Positions 28,164-36,324 of a DNA stretch of 64,000 nucleotides are shown one piece after another. Source of the DNA: an uncultured Collinsella sp. (lineage in GTDB: Bacteria; Actinomycetota; Coriobacteriia; Coriobacteriales; Coriobacteriaceae). The notes beneath the pieces are model-generated. The model saw only the letters and a list, made by a program, of their open reading frames with translations, ran no database searches and was not told the origin of the DNA. The translations under genes were made by a program, and so were the position numbers. Position 1 is the first letter of the stretch. The number at the start of each line of letters is the position of its first letter. The DNA is taken from NCBI GenBank assembly GCA_958403395.1, contig CATXXF010000001.1, positions 1 through 64,000 of the forward strand. The letters run 5' to 3'.

Positions 28164-29677
28164 TACAGCTCGCCTCCCTTCCCGGCAAAATCGGGCGCGA
28201 CGGAAAGCGCGGGCGCACCCGTGGCGGCATCGGCAAAGCCGCGCTCCAGGGCGCGGGCGAACGTGAGCAGCTGACGGTCCTTAAAGGCCGGACCCACCAG
28301 CTGGGCAGAAACGGGCAGCTGAGTATCCTCGCCCAGGCCCAGCGGCACCGAGATACCACCGTTGCCGCAGATGTTGAGCGAGATGGTGTACAGGTCCGAA
28401 AGGTACATCTGCGTGGGGTCGCTGATCTCGCCAAACTTAAAGGCCGTGCGCGGCGAGGCAGGCATGAGGATGGTGTCCACCTTGGCATACGCGGCGTCGT
28501 AGTCCTGCGTGATGAGCGTGCGGGCCTTTTGCGCGGCGTAGTAGTACTTGTCGTACACGCCCGAGCTCAGCAGATAGGCGCCGAGCATCTGACGGCGCTT
28601 GGCCTCGGCGCCAAAGCCGTGGGCGCGCGACAGCGAGCTCTGGTCGGACAGGTTGGCGCAGCCCTCCTCCTGATAGCCGTAGCGAATGCCGTCGAAGCGG
28701 GCCAGGTTGGAGAACGCCTCGGCCGGGCCGATGACGTAGTAGGCGGCGATGGCGGCGTCCAGGTGCGGCAGGTCGACCTCGACCAGCTCGGCGCCCTGGT
28801 TCTGCAGCTCCTGGGCGGCGCGCTGAACAGCGACCTTGACCTCGGGCGTCAGGCCCTCGGCCTCCATAAACGCGGGGATGATGCCCACGCGCTTGCCCTC
28901 GATACTGTCGTTGAGATACTCGGTAAAGTCGACGGCACAATCCTGGCTGGTGCAGTCGTACGGATCGTGGCCCGCGCCGGTGAGCGCGTTCATGGCCAGC
29001 GCGACATCCTCGACCGTGCGGCCAAAGGGGCCCACCTGGTCGAGCGACGAGCCAAAGGCAACCACGCCGTAACGGCTCACGGCGCCATACGTGGGCTTAA
29101 AGCCCACCACGCCGCACAGCGACGCCGGCTGGCGAATGGAGCCGCCAGTGTCCGAGCCCAGCGAGAGCGCGACCTCGCCCGCGGCGACGGCGGCAGCAGA
29201 GCCGCCCGAGGAGCCGCCGGGTACGCGTTCGGTATCCCAGGGGTTGTTAGTGCGGTGGAACGCCGAGCTCTCGGTGGAGCTGCCAAAGGCAAACTCGTCC
29301 ATGTTGGCCTTGCCCATGGGCAGGCAGCCGGCATCGAGCATGCGCTGGACGCAGGTGGCGGTGTAGACGCTCTGGTAGCTCTCGAGCATGCGGGAAGCAC
29401 AGGTGGTGCGCGTGCCCACGAGGTTCATGTTGTCCTTAATGGCCAGCGGCACGCCCGCGAGCGGGGGCAGCGGCTTTCCGGCGGCACGGTCGGCATCCAC
29501 GCGCGCGGCGGCCTCGAGCGCAAGCTCGGGCGACACCTGTAGGAATGCCTGGACCCCGCCCTCGCGCGCCTCGATGGCGGCAAGGGAGGCCTGGGCCACT
29601 TCGGTAGCGGTAAAGTCGCCGGCGGCAACGCCCGCGGCAATCTGAGCAGCGGTAAGGGAATCGAAGCTCTGTGCCAT
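28163..29677 (-). CDS. gatA: Asp-tRNA(Asn)/Glu-tRNA(Gln) amidotransferase subunit A
   Basis: GatA is the glutaminase that supplies ammonia to GatB. The 504-residue protein has the amidase signature: catalytic lysine in LAIKDN (81), cis-serine in GGSSGGS (154-160) and nucleophilic serine in GSDTGGSIRQP (180). Start and stop overlap gatC and gatB as TAATG, so the three subunits should be made in equal amounts. Confidence 0.97.
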   Translation of the reverse strand: MAQSFDSLTAAQIAAGVAAGDFTATEVAQASLAAIEAREGGVQAFLQVSPELALEAAARVDADRAAGKPLPPLAGVPLAIKDNMNLVGTRTTCASRMLESYQSVYTATCVQRMLDAGCLPMGKANMDEFAFGSSTESSAFHRTNNPWDTERVPGGSSGGSAAAVAAGEVALSLGSDTGGSIRQPASLCGVVGFKPTYGAVSRYGVVAFGSSLDQVGPFGRTVEDVALAMNALTGAGHDPYDCTSQDCAVDFTEYLNDSIEGKRVGIIPAFMEAEGLTPEVKVAVQRAAQELQNQGAELVEVDLPHLDAAIAAYYVIGPAEAFSNLARFDGIRYGYQEEGCANLSDQSSLSRAHGFGAEAKRRQMLGAYLLSSGVYDKYYYAAQKARTLITQDYDAAYAKVDTILMPASPRTAFKFGEISDPTQMYLSDLYTISLNICGNGGISVPLGLGEDTQLPVSAQLVGPAFKDRQLLTFARALERGFADAATGAPALSVAPDFAGKGGEL

Positions 29678-29988
29678 TACTCGCTCTCCCCCTCTCCCAA
29701 AATGGACGGCACGCGGAAGTAGCGGTCGCGCGCGCTGCCGGCGTTTTCGAGCGCGACGTCGAGCGGCAGGTCGCGCTCGGGCTCGCGCAGGTCATCGCCC
29801 ATCACGTTGGACAGGCTTCCGATAGGATGGAACGTGGGCTCCACGTCGGGTAAGTCATATTGCAGGACGGGCTCGAGCATCTGGACGGCGTCGTTCAGGT
29901 AGGACGTCATCTGGGCGAGCTCGTCATCGGTCAGTGCGATCTTTGCGTACTCGGCGATGCCGCGCACGTCTTTCTCGCTGAGTGCCAT
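29677..29988 (-). CDS. gatC: Asp-tRNA(Asn)/Glu-tRNA(Gln) amidotransferase subunit C
   Basis: The 103-residue protein is the small clamp that holds GatA and GatB together. It has the family pattern IAEYAKIALTDDELAQMTSYLNDAVQMLEPVLQYD and the PTFHPIG and LREPERDLPL segments. The chosen ATG 29988 has AAGGGAG nearby; the frame opens 18 bases earlier. It is first gene of gatCAB; the interval upstream to 30216 shows no gene. Confidence 0.92.
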   Translation of the reverse strand: MALSEKDVRGIAEYAKIALTDDELAQMTSYLNDAVQMLEPVLQYDLPDVEPTFHPIGSLSNVMGDDLREPERDLPLDVALENAGSARDRYFRVPSILGEGESE

Positions 29989-30216
29989 AGGCGCTCCCTT
30001 CCGCATAACAGATAAACCGCTCTAGTATACAAGGCAACGCCGCTTGGAGCAGGTGCTTTACCCAAATGCAGCGAAAACGTAACGAGGGCGGCGGGCTGGC
30101 AAGCGGCGGGCCGGCGGTTCTGCAGCGAAACCGCACCGTCCATAGCAAAAACCGTCTCGCCCACAACGAAAACCATCGCGCCCACAACGAAGAGCGCGCC
30201 GCCCGAAACGCAAAGC

Positions 30217-30271
30217 ATCACAACATTCGACGCTTTTCGCCAAAATCGAGATTTTCATCGAATGTTGTGAT
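30217..30271. repeat. intergenic palindrome family A, copy 1
   Basis: Perfect arms ATCACAACATTCGA / TCGAATGTTGTGAT around a 27-base centre that contains CAAAATCGAGATTTT. Three more copies lie at 41041-41103, 45273-45333 and 46512-46576. A nine-C run (30282-30290) and family B copy 1 follow. Confidence 0.88.
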
Positions 30272-30292
30272 GGTTTGGAAGCCCCCCCCCTG

Positions 30293-30327
30293 ACCACCAC
30301 AAAGGTGCCAGTCCCCTTTGTGGTGGT
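30293..30327. repeat. intergenic palindrome family B, copy 1
   Basis: ACCACCACAAAGG / CCTTTGTGGTGGT with a 9-base spacer, 13 bases after the sortase stop at 30341. Four related copies lie at 40021, 40976, 42566 and 57356. Confidence 0.85.
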
Positions 30328-30340
30328 TCTGGAGAATGTC

Positions 30341-31279
30341 TTATGCCGAGGCCTTGGCCTTGCGGCGCTTGCGGACCGCGTGGATCACGATGTCCAGCAG
30401 CAACAGCACAATAGCTACGACCACGATGAGCACGGCAAACTCGCGCTTGCCCCAGTGGCGGCCGGCCAGCGACTTTTGCTTGTCGACATCCTTCTTGCTG
30501 TACTTGGTGCGCACGCAGTGCACCAACAGGCGATGGTCGTTCACGCCGTAGGGCGTGCAGGTGACGAGCGTCACCTTGTCGGCGCCGGGCTCGATGGTCA
30601 GCGACTCCATCTCCTCGGGCAGCACCACCTCGGAGTCCACCATCTTGTAGGCGAGCGTCTTGTTCATGGTGTGCAGCAGCACCAGGTCGCCGGGCTCCAG
30701 CGAATGGATGTCGTCGAACATGCTCAGGTTGCGCATGCCCGAGTGCGCGGTGAGCACGCAATGCGTCGAGGTGCCGCCCACCGGCAGGCTCGTGCCCTCC
30801 AGGTGGCCGACGCCCGCCATAAGGACTTCCTCGCTCGTGCCGTGGTAGATGGGCATGCTCACGTCGATGGAGGGGATCTCGACCCAGCTCATCATGGGGT
30901 CGCGGTCAAAGATGAGCTGCTGAGCGTAGGGCTCGATCTGGTCGGCGGGAAGCTCGGTGGCCTCGCCCGCCAGCTGCTCGTTAAAGGAGCGCGCCTGGAG
31001 CAGGATGCGTTCGCGCTCCTCGGCAGACAGCGCGTCCGCGGTGCTGGACACGGTGCTGATCTGGTTGAACACGCCCGAGGCCTCGAGCCGGTCCAAGATC
31101 CACGGCCAGGTCATAAGGCCCACGCCAATAAGGATGATGACGATGGTGATGAGCCGGTCGGCCCAGCGCGGCAGTCGCTTGCGACGGCGCTTGGGCTTTG
31201 ATTGAGGTTTGGGCTGAGGGCTCGAGCCACCGTTAGCCGCGGCGTTATTGCTCTTCATATGTTTGGCGCCCTGCACCAT
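30341..31279 (-). CDS. class C (pilus-assembly) sortase
   Basis: Membrane-anchored transpeptidase that polymerises pilins. The 312-residue protein has a basic cytoplasmic N-terminus, a membrane helix (about 42-62), catalytic histidine in VLTAHSG (179), cysteine in TLVTCTPYG (241) and arginine in HRLLV (250), then a second membrane helix (LIVVVAIVLLLLDIVI) typical of class C. GAGGAG lies 9 bases before the ATG. It lies downstream of pilin remnants; with the sortase at 33182-34321 this makes two such enzymes in the locus. Confidence 0.93.
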   Translation of the reverse strand: MVQGAKHMKSNNAAANGGSSPQPKPQSKPKRRRKRLPRWADRLITIVIILIGVGLMTWPWILDRLEASGVFNQISTVSSTADALSAEERERILLQARSFNEQLAGEATELPADQIEPYAQQLIFDRDPMMSWVEIPSIDVSMPIYHGTSEEVLMAGVGHLEGTSLPVGGTSTHCVLTAHSGMRNLSMFDDIHSLEPGDLVLLHTMNKTLAYKMVDSEVVLPEEMESLTIEPGADKVTLVTCTPYGVNDHRLLVHCVRTKYSKKDVDKQKSLAGRHWGKREFAVLIVVVAIVLLLLDIVIHAVRKRRKAKASA

Positions 31280-31410
31280 CGCCGATCACTCCTCTACAAC
31301 TCAAGTTGTCTAAACAAATAATAGCCGATTAGCGAGCTTCCACGCCGGACAACGCAGCCTGGCAGCATTGCGCAGTGCGAGTATGGGCCCGCATTTGAGT
31401 TTTCAAAATG

Positions 31411-31436
31411 TCCCGAATCGGCTGAGCGATTCGGGA
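31411..31436. other. hairpin between sortase and small membrane peptide gene
   Basis: TCCCGAATCG / CGATTCGGGA with a six-base loop. On the minus strand CATTTTG follows, so it may be a weak terminator. Confidence 0.5.
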
Positions 31437-31512
31437 TACAATGTCAATAGAAAACGACGCACCCCGCGTAAATGTTTGGGAGCGCGGGCGGCCTAGTTTT
31501 CAGCTTTTGTTA

Positions 31513-31540
31513 AATGCCCGGGCTCCGAACCCCGGGCATT
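31513..31540. terminator. hairpin after the 50-residue peptide gene
   Basis: AATGCCCGGG / CCCGGGCATT with an eight-base loop, directly after the small gene's stop at 31542. T-rich sequence (CTTATTT) follows on the plus strand; the minus-strand tail is only weakly T-rich. Confidence 0.6.
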
Positions 31541-31541
31541 C

Positions 31542-31694
31542 TTATTTGCGCTTGTTACGGCGCAAATGCCTTCTACCGTCCGCACCGCGCGTGCGCCTAC
31601 GGACCTTAAACCGAACCTCATACGAGTCAAGAAACGCGATGACGAACGAGCCCACCGCCGCGAGGGCGGCGAGCGCGTTAAGGAATTTCAGCAT
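31542..31694 (-). CDS. small membrane peptide with a strongly basic tail
   Basis: A 50-residue product starting MLKFLNALAALAAVGSFVIA: one hydrophobic helix (about 5-24), then a tail rich in Arg and Lys (VRRRTRGADG, HLRRNKRK). GGAGGT lies six bases before the ATG, one of the best ribosome sites in the window, and a hairpin follows the stop at once. I know no family for it. It could be a membrane toxin or a pilus accessory peptide; neither can be shown. A perfect TGCGAG-CA-CTCGCA palindrome (31758-31771) lies in its upstream DNA. Confidence 0.6.
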   Translation of the reverse strand: MLKFLNALAALAAVGSFVIAFLDSYEVRFKVRRRTRGADGRRHLRRNKRK

Positions 31695-31861
31695 TTGGGG
31701 ACCTCCGATCGAGTCGTCGGCCGCCCGCGCACGGGATGCGTCGCAAGGGTATTTTACTGCGAGCACTCGCACTTACAGCTGGTAAACGCAATATTTGCAA
31801 ACATCTGTTCGATATTCATACGCTTGATACATCGGGCAATGGAGCCTGGCTGCGTTATCCC

Positions 31862-31899
31862 AAAAAGAACGGGGCAGACTCCAGTGCGGAGTCTGCCCC
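31862..31899 (-). terminator. intrinsic terminator downstream of the pilin fragment
   Basis: On the minus strand GGGGCAGACTCC - GCACT - GGAGTCTGCCCC (perfect 12-bp stem) is followed by GTTCTTTTTG. The region 31700-32000 otherwise contains only promoter-like DNA for the small peptide gene. Confidence 0.82.
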
Positions 31900-32000
31900 G
31901 AAAAGAGAATGGCAAAGCAAGAACGTCGATGGACGAGAAAAGTGTCCGCAAGTCTCATGGCCATCACATCCCACCTGCCAAAGGGATGGGTGAGTGAGCG

Positions 32001-32462
32001 TTACTCCTGCTCGGACTCCTCAGCCTGCTTACGGCTGCGGATGAGGTGTGCCACGCCGATGCACAGCACTGCGCTGCCAGCGATCCAAGTGAAGGTCACG
32101 CCGTTAAGACCGGTCAGCGGGAGGCCGGAGCCTTTCTTGTTCTTGACGGTAAGGCTAACAGTGCCGTCACCAGAAGAGGAATTGGTGACGAGACCAGAGC
32201 CTTTCGTGGATGTGGTCACCGTCAACGTATTCTCGCCCTCGTTCTGATTAAGACCCGTGGCAGTAATGGTGAACGTGAATTTGGGCACGGTGTTATAGCC
32301 GGGGAGCGTATTGGTCTCCTCGACCGTGTAAGCGCCAGCATCGAGGCCCTTGACGCCGATCTCGCCCTTATCATCAGTCGTAAAATCATAGGCAGTATTG
32401 CCCAAAGAACCGTTCTCTTAGACATACTGGGCGCCGGCGCCCTCGTCGGTTCCCTTGGAAGA
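32001..32462 (-). pseudogene. C-terminal fragment of an LPXTG pilin/SpaA protein
   Basis: About 140 residues resemble the last SpaA-type domain and sorting signal of a pilin: GAGAQYV, then TAYDFTTDDKGEIGVKGLDAGAYTVEET, TLPGYN, and the LPLTG signal with a membrane helix and basic tail. An in-frame TAA (32418-32420) splits the domain between QYV and ENGSLG, where intact SpaA domains read on. No signal peptide or N-terminal domains precede it, and only a TTG start follows the stop. It is best read as the remnant of a once larger gene, left by recombination in the pilus locus. Confidence 0.75.
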
Positions 32463-32541
32463 GGTGCCGGGCGGGGAGCGGAGCATGGCCACCGGACCCA
32501 CCGAAACACATCTCCACCGTTCCTTCAACTGGGAAAATGCC

Positions 32542-32570
32542 GCCCCGGGGCCCGGGAGGGACCCCGGGGC
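32542..32570. terminator. GC-rich hairpin upstream of the pilin fragment
   Basis: GCCCCGGGG / CCCCGGGGC with T-runs on both sides (TTTC on plus, ATTTTCCC on minus). It may act as a bidirectional terminator inside the rearranged region. Confidence 0.6.
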
Positions 32571-32702
32571 TTTCGGCTAACTGCGGGAACGGCCTATCCG
32601 CTCAATGTGTTCAGCTGAGATTGGAAATCAACCGGAGAAATCGACCCTCCTAAAAGGAGGCCATGTATGAAGACTGCATATCCCTTTTGCCTCCATATAC
32701 AC

Positions 32703-32760
32703 AAAAAGCGCCCCTCGGGCGCTTCTGAGAGACTCCCCCTGGGATGTATCCCAGGGGGAG
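32703..32760 (-). terminator. double-hairpin terminator of the pilus operon
   Basis: On the minus strand CTCCCCCTGGG / CCCAGGGGGAG (32733-32760) is followed by AAGCGCCC / GGGCGCTT (32706-32724) and then TTTTTGTG. It is placed to stop transcripts from the pilin-sortase genes after the glycosidase fragment. The interval 32571-32700 shows no gene. Confidence 0.75.
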
Positions 32761-32817
32761 CCTATGGACCTCATAGTCCGCTGCGAACCGTTCGCAGTCG
32801 GGCCGTCGAAGGCCTCG

Positions 32818-33135
32818 TTACTTAAGCTCAGGCCAGAAATCCTTGTTGGCCTCGATCATGTCGTCGAGGACCTCCTTGGCGACCGTCATGGACGGGACCG
32901 TCTTGTTGAGCGTGAACGCCCTGAGCGCCTTCTCATACGAACCCTCGATGCACGCCTCGACCACGAGCTTCTCGGAGTTGAGCCGCTGCATCATGAGGCC
33001 CTGCTGGAACAGCGGGATGTTGTCGCGCGAGATGACCTCGGGGCCGTTCTTGCCGATGTAAGCGGGCAGCTCGACAATCGCGTCGTACGGCATTTTCGGG
33101 ATCGCGCCGCGGTTCTGGCAAATGACCGGGAAGCG
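32818..33135 (-). pseudogene. C-terminal remnant of a family 4 glycosidase (6-phospho-alpha-glucosidase type)
   Basis: About 105 residues match the C-terminus of GH4 enzymes: NRGAIPKMPYDAIVELPAYIGKNGPE, IPLFQQGLMMQRLNSEKLVVEA, and SYEKALRAFTLNKTVPSMTVAKEVLDDMIEANKDFWPEL. The NAD-binding half and catalytic residues are missing. The frame continues upstream to 33318 only as sequence antisense-unrelated to GH4 and overlapping the sortase gene end, so the join is near 33135. It marks a recombination point between the sortase gene and a former sugar-utilisation gene. Confidence 0.75.
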
Positions 33136-33181
33136 TGCGAAGGCGCTACACTTCGAGCGATATTGAGCACCGACGCGGGCG

Positions 33182-34321
33182 CTAGCGCAGGTGTCGCCCG
33201 CGATAGCCGGAAGAATCAGCATCGGAATCGGGGGAAGCCGAAGGATCTGAAGCAGAGGAGACGAAGGGGGCCGCAGGCCTGGAGGCTCCCACGGTCCACC
33301 CGTTTCCACCATCGCCACCAGCCACGTCGGCGTCCAGCGTCACCGCGGCGGCAACGGCAGCACGCTGCGCCGCGCGGCGCTTCCTGCGCACGTGCCCGGC
33401 CACGAAAAGGCCAATCACAATGGCCAGCAGCGCGCCCAAAACGCCCAGCGCCACCGCGGTAGTGTTGATGCCCTGTGCCTCCTCGGGCACGGGAACCTCA
33501 TCCGGAATGCTTGCACGCACACCCGATACCAGCAGACGGTGCGAGTTCACGCCGTAGGGCGTGCAGGTCATGAGCGTCACGCGGTCCTCGCCGGCGGTCA
33601 CGCGCAACTTGGAATCGTCGTCGGGCTCGATCACGTCTATGCGGTCGATCTTGTAGCCCAGTTCTTCGCCCATCACCTCGATGTAGAACGAGTCGCCCAC
33701 CTGCAGCTCATCCAAGCGCGTGAACAGGAGCGAGCCCGGCACGCCACGGTGACCGGTGAGCACGGCATGCGTGCTCTCGCCGCCCACGGGCAGCGACGTT
33801 CCGTACAGGTGGCCGGCGCCCGCGGCGAGCACCTCGGTGGAGGTGCCGTGGTACACGGGCAGATTCACGTCGATCTTGGGGATACGCACCGAGCACATAA
33901 GGCCCGATCCCGCGTTAAGGAGTCCCTGGTAGGTGGTATCTTGCGAGGCGATGGAATCCTCAGAGCCAGAGGCGGTGGAGGCGCCAGAGGTGTTTCCAAA
34001 CGGGTCCACGACCTCGCCGATAACGTCCTGACCGCCGGCAGCCAGCTGCTCGTTATAGGCGCGAGCGGCCGCGAGGGCCTCCTCCGCTTGCGGATAGGGC
34101 CAGCCATCCACGGTGTTTTGCGCAGCGGTAACGGCGGCAGTTTGCTCGGCCTGGGACATGGCGCGCAGGACGAGGGGCGTGGCCACGATAACAAAGCCGG
34201 CGGCAAAGCACAGAAGGGAAAGCAGGCGCAGGACGAGGGGCGGTTTACGCCGGCTGGTGGAAGCCGGGTTCGAACCGCCCCTCGGCGTGCGCATCGTCGA
34301 TACGGGCTTGGTTGCCTCCAT
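33182..34321 (-). CDS. class C (pilus-assembly) sortase
   Basis: The 379-residue protein has an N-terminal membrane helix (about 29-53), a lid segment with DPFG (106-109) as in class C sortases, catalytic histidine in LTGHRG (191), cysteine in TLMTCTPYG (253) and arginine in HRLLVSG (262), a second membrane helix near 285-310 and a long Ser/Asp/Ala-rich tail. GGAGGT lies 7 bases before the chosen ATG; the open frame starts 66 bases earlier. It follows the shaft pilin on the same strand and is the likely polymerase for it. Confidence 0.94.
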   Translation of the reverse strand: MEATKPVSTMRTPRGGSNPASTSRRKPPLVLRLLSLLCFAAGFVIVATPLVLRAMSQAEQTAAVTAAQNTVDGWPYPQAEEALAAARAYNEQLAAGGQDVIGEVVDPFGNTSGASTASGSEDSIASQDTTYQGLLNAGSGLMCSVRIPKIDVNLPVYHGTSTEVLAAGAGHLYGTSLPVGGESTHAVLTGHRGVPGSLLFTRLDELQVGDSFYIEVMGEELGYKIDRIDVIEPDDDSKLRVTAGEDRVTLMTCTPYGVNSHRLLVSGVRASIPDEVPVPEEAQGINTTAVALGVLGALLAIVIGLFVAGHVRRKRRAAQRAAVAAAVTLDADVAGGDGGNGWTVGASRPAAPFVSSASDPSASPDSDADSSGYRGRHLR

Positions 34322-34485
34322 GTGGTTCACCTCCGGGGGTGTGGGTGCGAGGACACGGTTAAAGCACCGACCCCGCCGCGGGTCCAAGCGCGACGGGGTG
34401 CGGCGAAAGGGAATATGAGAACGCGGTGCGCAGGCGCTGACAGGAGACGACGATCGCCCGCTCGCCGCGTCATCAAGCTAGGGAA

Positions 34486-36285
34486 TTAAGAGCGCATACG
34501 TGCACTCAGGGCGAAGGCGGCGCCAGCAGCCATGAGCAGCACGCCCACGGTGATGAAGACCTTGATGCCCAGGTCACCGGTCAAGGGCAGCTCGGTGAGG
34601 TTCTTGGCGTTCTTGACGTTGGCCTGAGAGCGGGTGGTGGCGTCGAAGGCGATACGGCTGTCGTCGGCGCCGGTGGTCTGCTTGTACTCCAAATTCTTCA
34701 CGGTCATGCCATCGGCATCAAAATCAGCGGAAATCGTAAACTCGAAGTTAGGCAGGCCGATGTTGGTGTACCCGGTCGGAGCCTTGATCTCCTCGACGTA
34801 GTAGGTACCCTTAGGCAGACCGGACATCTCAATCTTGCCGTCTGCACCGGTGGTGAACACACCGGTGGCCTCGGTACCGTCCTTGACGGGCGTGGCCGTG
34901 GTGAGCTCAGACCAAGCACCGGTCTTGGCATCCCTCTTCAGGAAGGTCTTGTCCTTAGTAGTAGCGTCCACGCGGGCGATGGCGAACTGAGCACCATCAA
35001 GCGTCTTGGCGCCGGCCATGTCGGTCTTCAGGATGCCGAACTCGTAGGTGTAAACGCGAGGAACCTTGGGGCCATGAATCGTGGTGGACTCGTTATTAGG
35101 AGTGCGAGAATACTCAAGCTCAACGGAGTTGGGGTTACCATCGCCAGCCATGACGGCGCTGCTGTTGACAATAGCCTCGAACTTAACGACGACGGTGTAG
35201 CCCTCGAGGATCTTTCCATCATTCTTGGACTTGGAGCCATCGGCCATGTTGACGTACTTCCCCAGGTCGATGGTAGTCACGTGGCCGCCGGTATATTTAG
35301 AGTCGGTGCCTCTGTAGTCATCAATGTTAACGGTGTAATCGGTGCCCTCGTCGAGCGTCACATCATCTTCGCCGTCCTTCTTCAGAGTGACGGACTTCAC
35401 AGACTTCACAGGGTTCTCGTCAACCGTCAGACCCTTGGAAGCGGTATCGATAAGCCTGAACACACGGGGAGGTTCGTTGATGTCGTAGCCGGTGTAGGTC
35501 GGAATGACGGAGCTGAGCTCATACTCGACCTTGCCGCCGATAAGGGCGTCTGCGTTAGAGCCATTCTTTGCAACGGTGCCGGTATCGGAACTGGTGATCT
35601 TCTTGTCAACGGTCGGCACGTTCATCTTCAGCGTGACGACGCCCCAGCTAGCCGTCTCGTTAGAGTACTCCTTAAGTGCAGTTGCGACGATTATGGGGAT
35701 GGACTGCGTTGCCGGATCGTCCGTGGTGTCCTTCAGGAACCAAAGGCCCTGATCGCAGGTATTCTTGAAACCGGAGATACTGCTCTGGAACCCAGTCTTG
35801 GTAGCGTGTACCCCATCCACCGCGAGCTTCTTGGAGAGCCTCGTCGCGAACTTGCGCAGCTCAGACGTGTTGCCGCCCCACGGATCATCCGGCTCGCTGG
35901 AGTCATTGAAGACGTTGGCAACCAGGTAACCGATCGGGTTGTTGTCTTTGCTGCCCGCAGCGTTGTAGTAGTTGTGGTCTGCCTCGTAATCTTGTCGCTG
36001 GGCATCGGTCATCGAAGCCTCGATCACGCTCACAAGGTCATCATTGGTATCGATGAGAAATGTGAGCTTGCCGCCGGCGGAGTCAACGTTCTTCAGCGAA
36101 GCGAGCTGAAAGCCATCGAGCGTGTGCGTCGCTTCGTCGTTGTCGGCATTACGGATGGTGATGGTGCCCTCCGTCGGCTGTACGGGTTCCGCAGCCTTGG
36201 CCACAGGGGCGGCGCCCACCAGGCCGGTTACGGCGATCGCTACGGCGGCGGCGCCGGCGATCAGCTTTTGTACGAATCGGTTCAT
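34486..36285 (-). CDS. major (shaft) pilin with LPLTG sorting signal
   Basis: Surface protein of 599 residues: signal peptide (MNRFVQKLIAGAAAVAIAVT... to about AKA), fimbrial isopeptide-type domains, a SpaA-like C-terminal domain (GLPKGTYYVEEIKAPTGYTN), and the sorting signal ELPLTGDLG near 565-571 with membrane helix and basic tail. Lysines such as that in VPTVDKKIT could join subunits, but the exact pilin lysine is not proven. AAAGGGG lies before the chosen ATG. It lies between the tip adhesin and the class C sortase, the usual gene order of sortase-built pili. Confidence 0.92.
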   Translation of the reverse strand: MNRFVQKLIAGAAAVAIAVTGLVGAAPVAKAAEPVQPTEGTITIRNADNDEATHTLDGFQLASLKNVDSAGGKLTFLIDTNDDLVSVIEASMTDAQRQDYEADHNYYNAAGSKDNNPIGYLVANVFNDSSEPDDPWGGNTSELRKFATRLSKKLAVDGVHATKTGFQSSISGFKNTCDQGLWFLKDTTDDPATQSIPIIVATALKEYSNETASWGVVTLKMNVPTVDKKITSSDTGTVAKNGSNADALIGGKVEYELSSVIPTYTGYDINEPPRVFRLIDTASKGLTVDENPVKSVKSVTLKKDGEDDVTLDEGTDYTVNIDDYRGTDSKYTGGHVTTIDLGKYVNMADGSKSKNDGKILEGYTVVVKFEAIVNSSAVMAGDGNPNSVELEYSRTPNNESTTIHGPKVPRVYTYEFGILKTDMAGAKTLDGAQFAIARVDATTKDKTFLKRDAKTGAWSELTTATPVKDGTEATGVFTTGADGKIEMSGLPKGTYYVEEIKAPTGYTNIGLPNFEFTISADFDADGMTVKNLEYKQTTGADDSRIAFDATTRSQANVKNAKNLTELPLTGDLGIKVFITVGVLLMAAGAAFALSARMRS

Positions 36286-36324
36286 GATTCCCCTTTCAGA
36301 AATGAGCCCGACATTCATAAACAT

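Noticed and set aside
33136..33318. N-terminal part of the frame containing the glycosidase fragment
   Set aside because: It overlaps the 3' end of the sortase gene and its translation has no resemblance to GH4 enzymes.
34262..34284. tRNA T-arm-like sequence GGGTTCGAACC
   Set aside because: It lies inside the sortase coding region and no acceptor or anticodon stem can be built around it.
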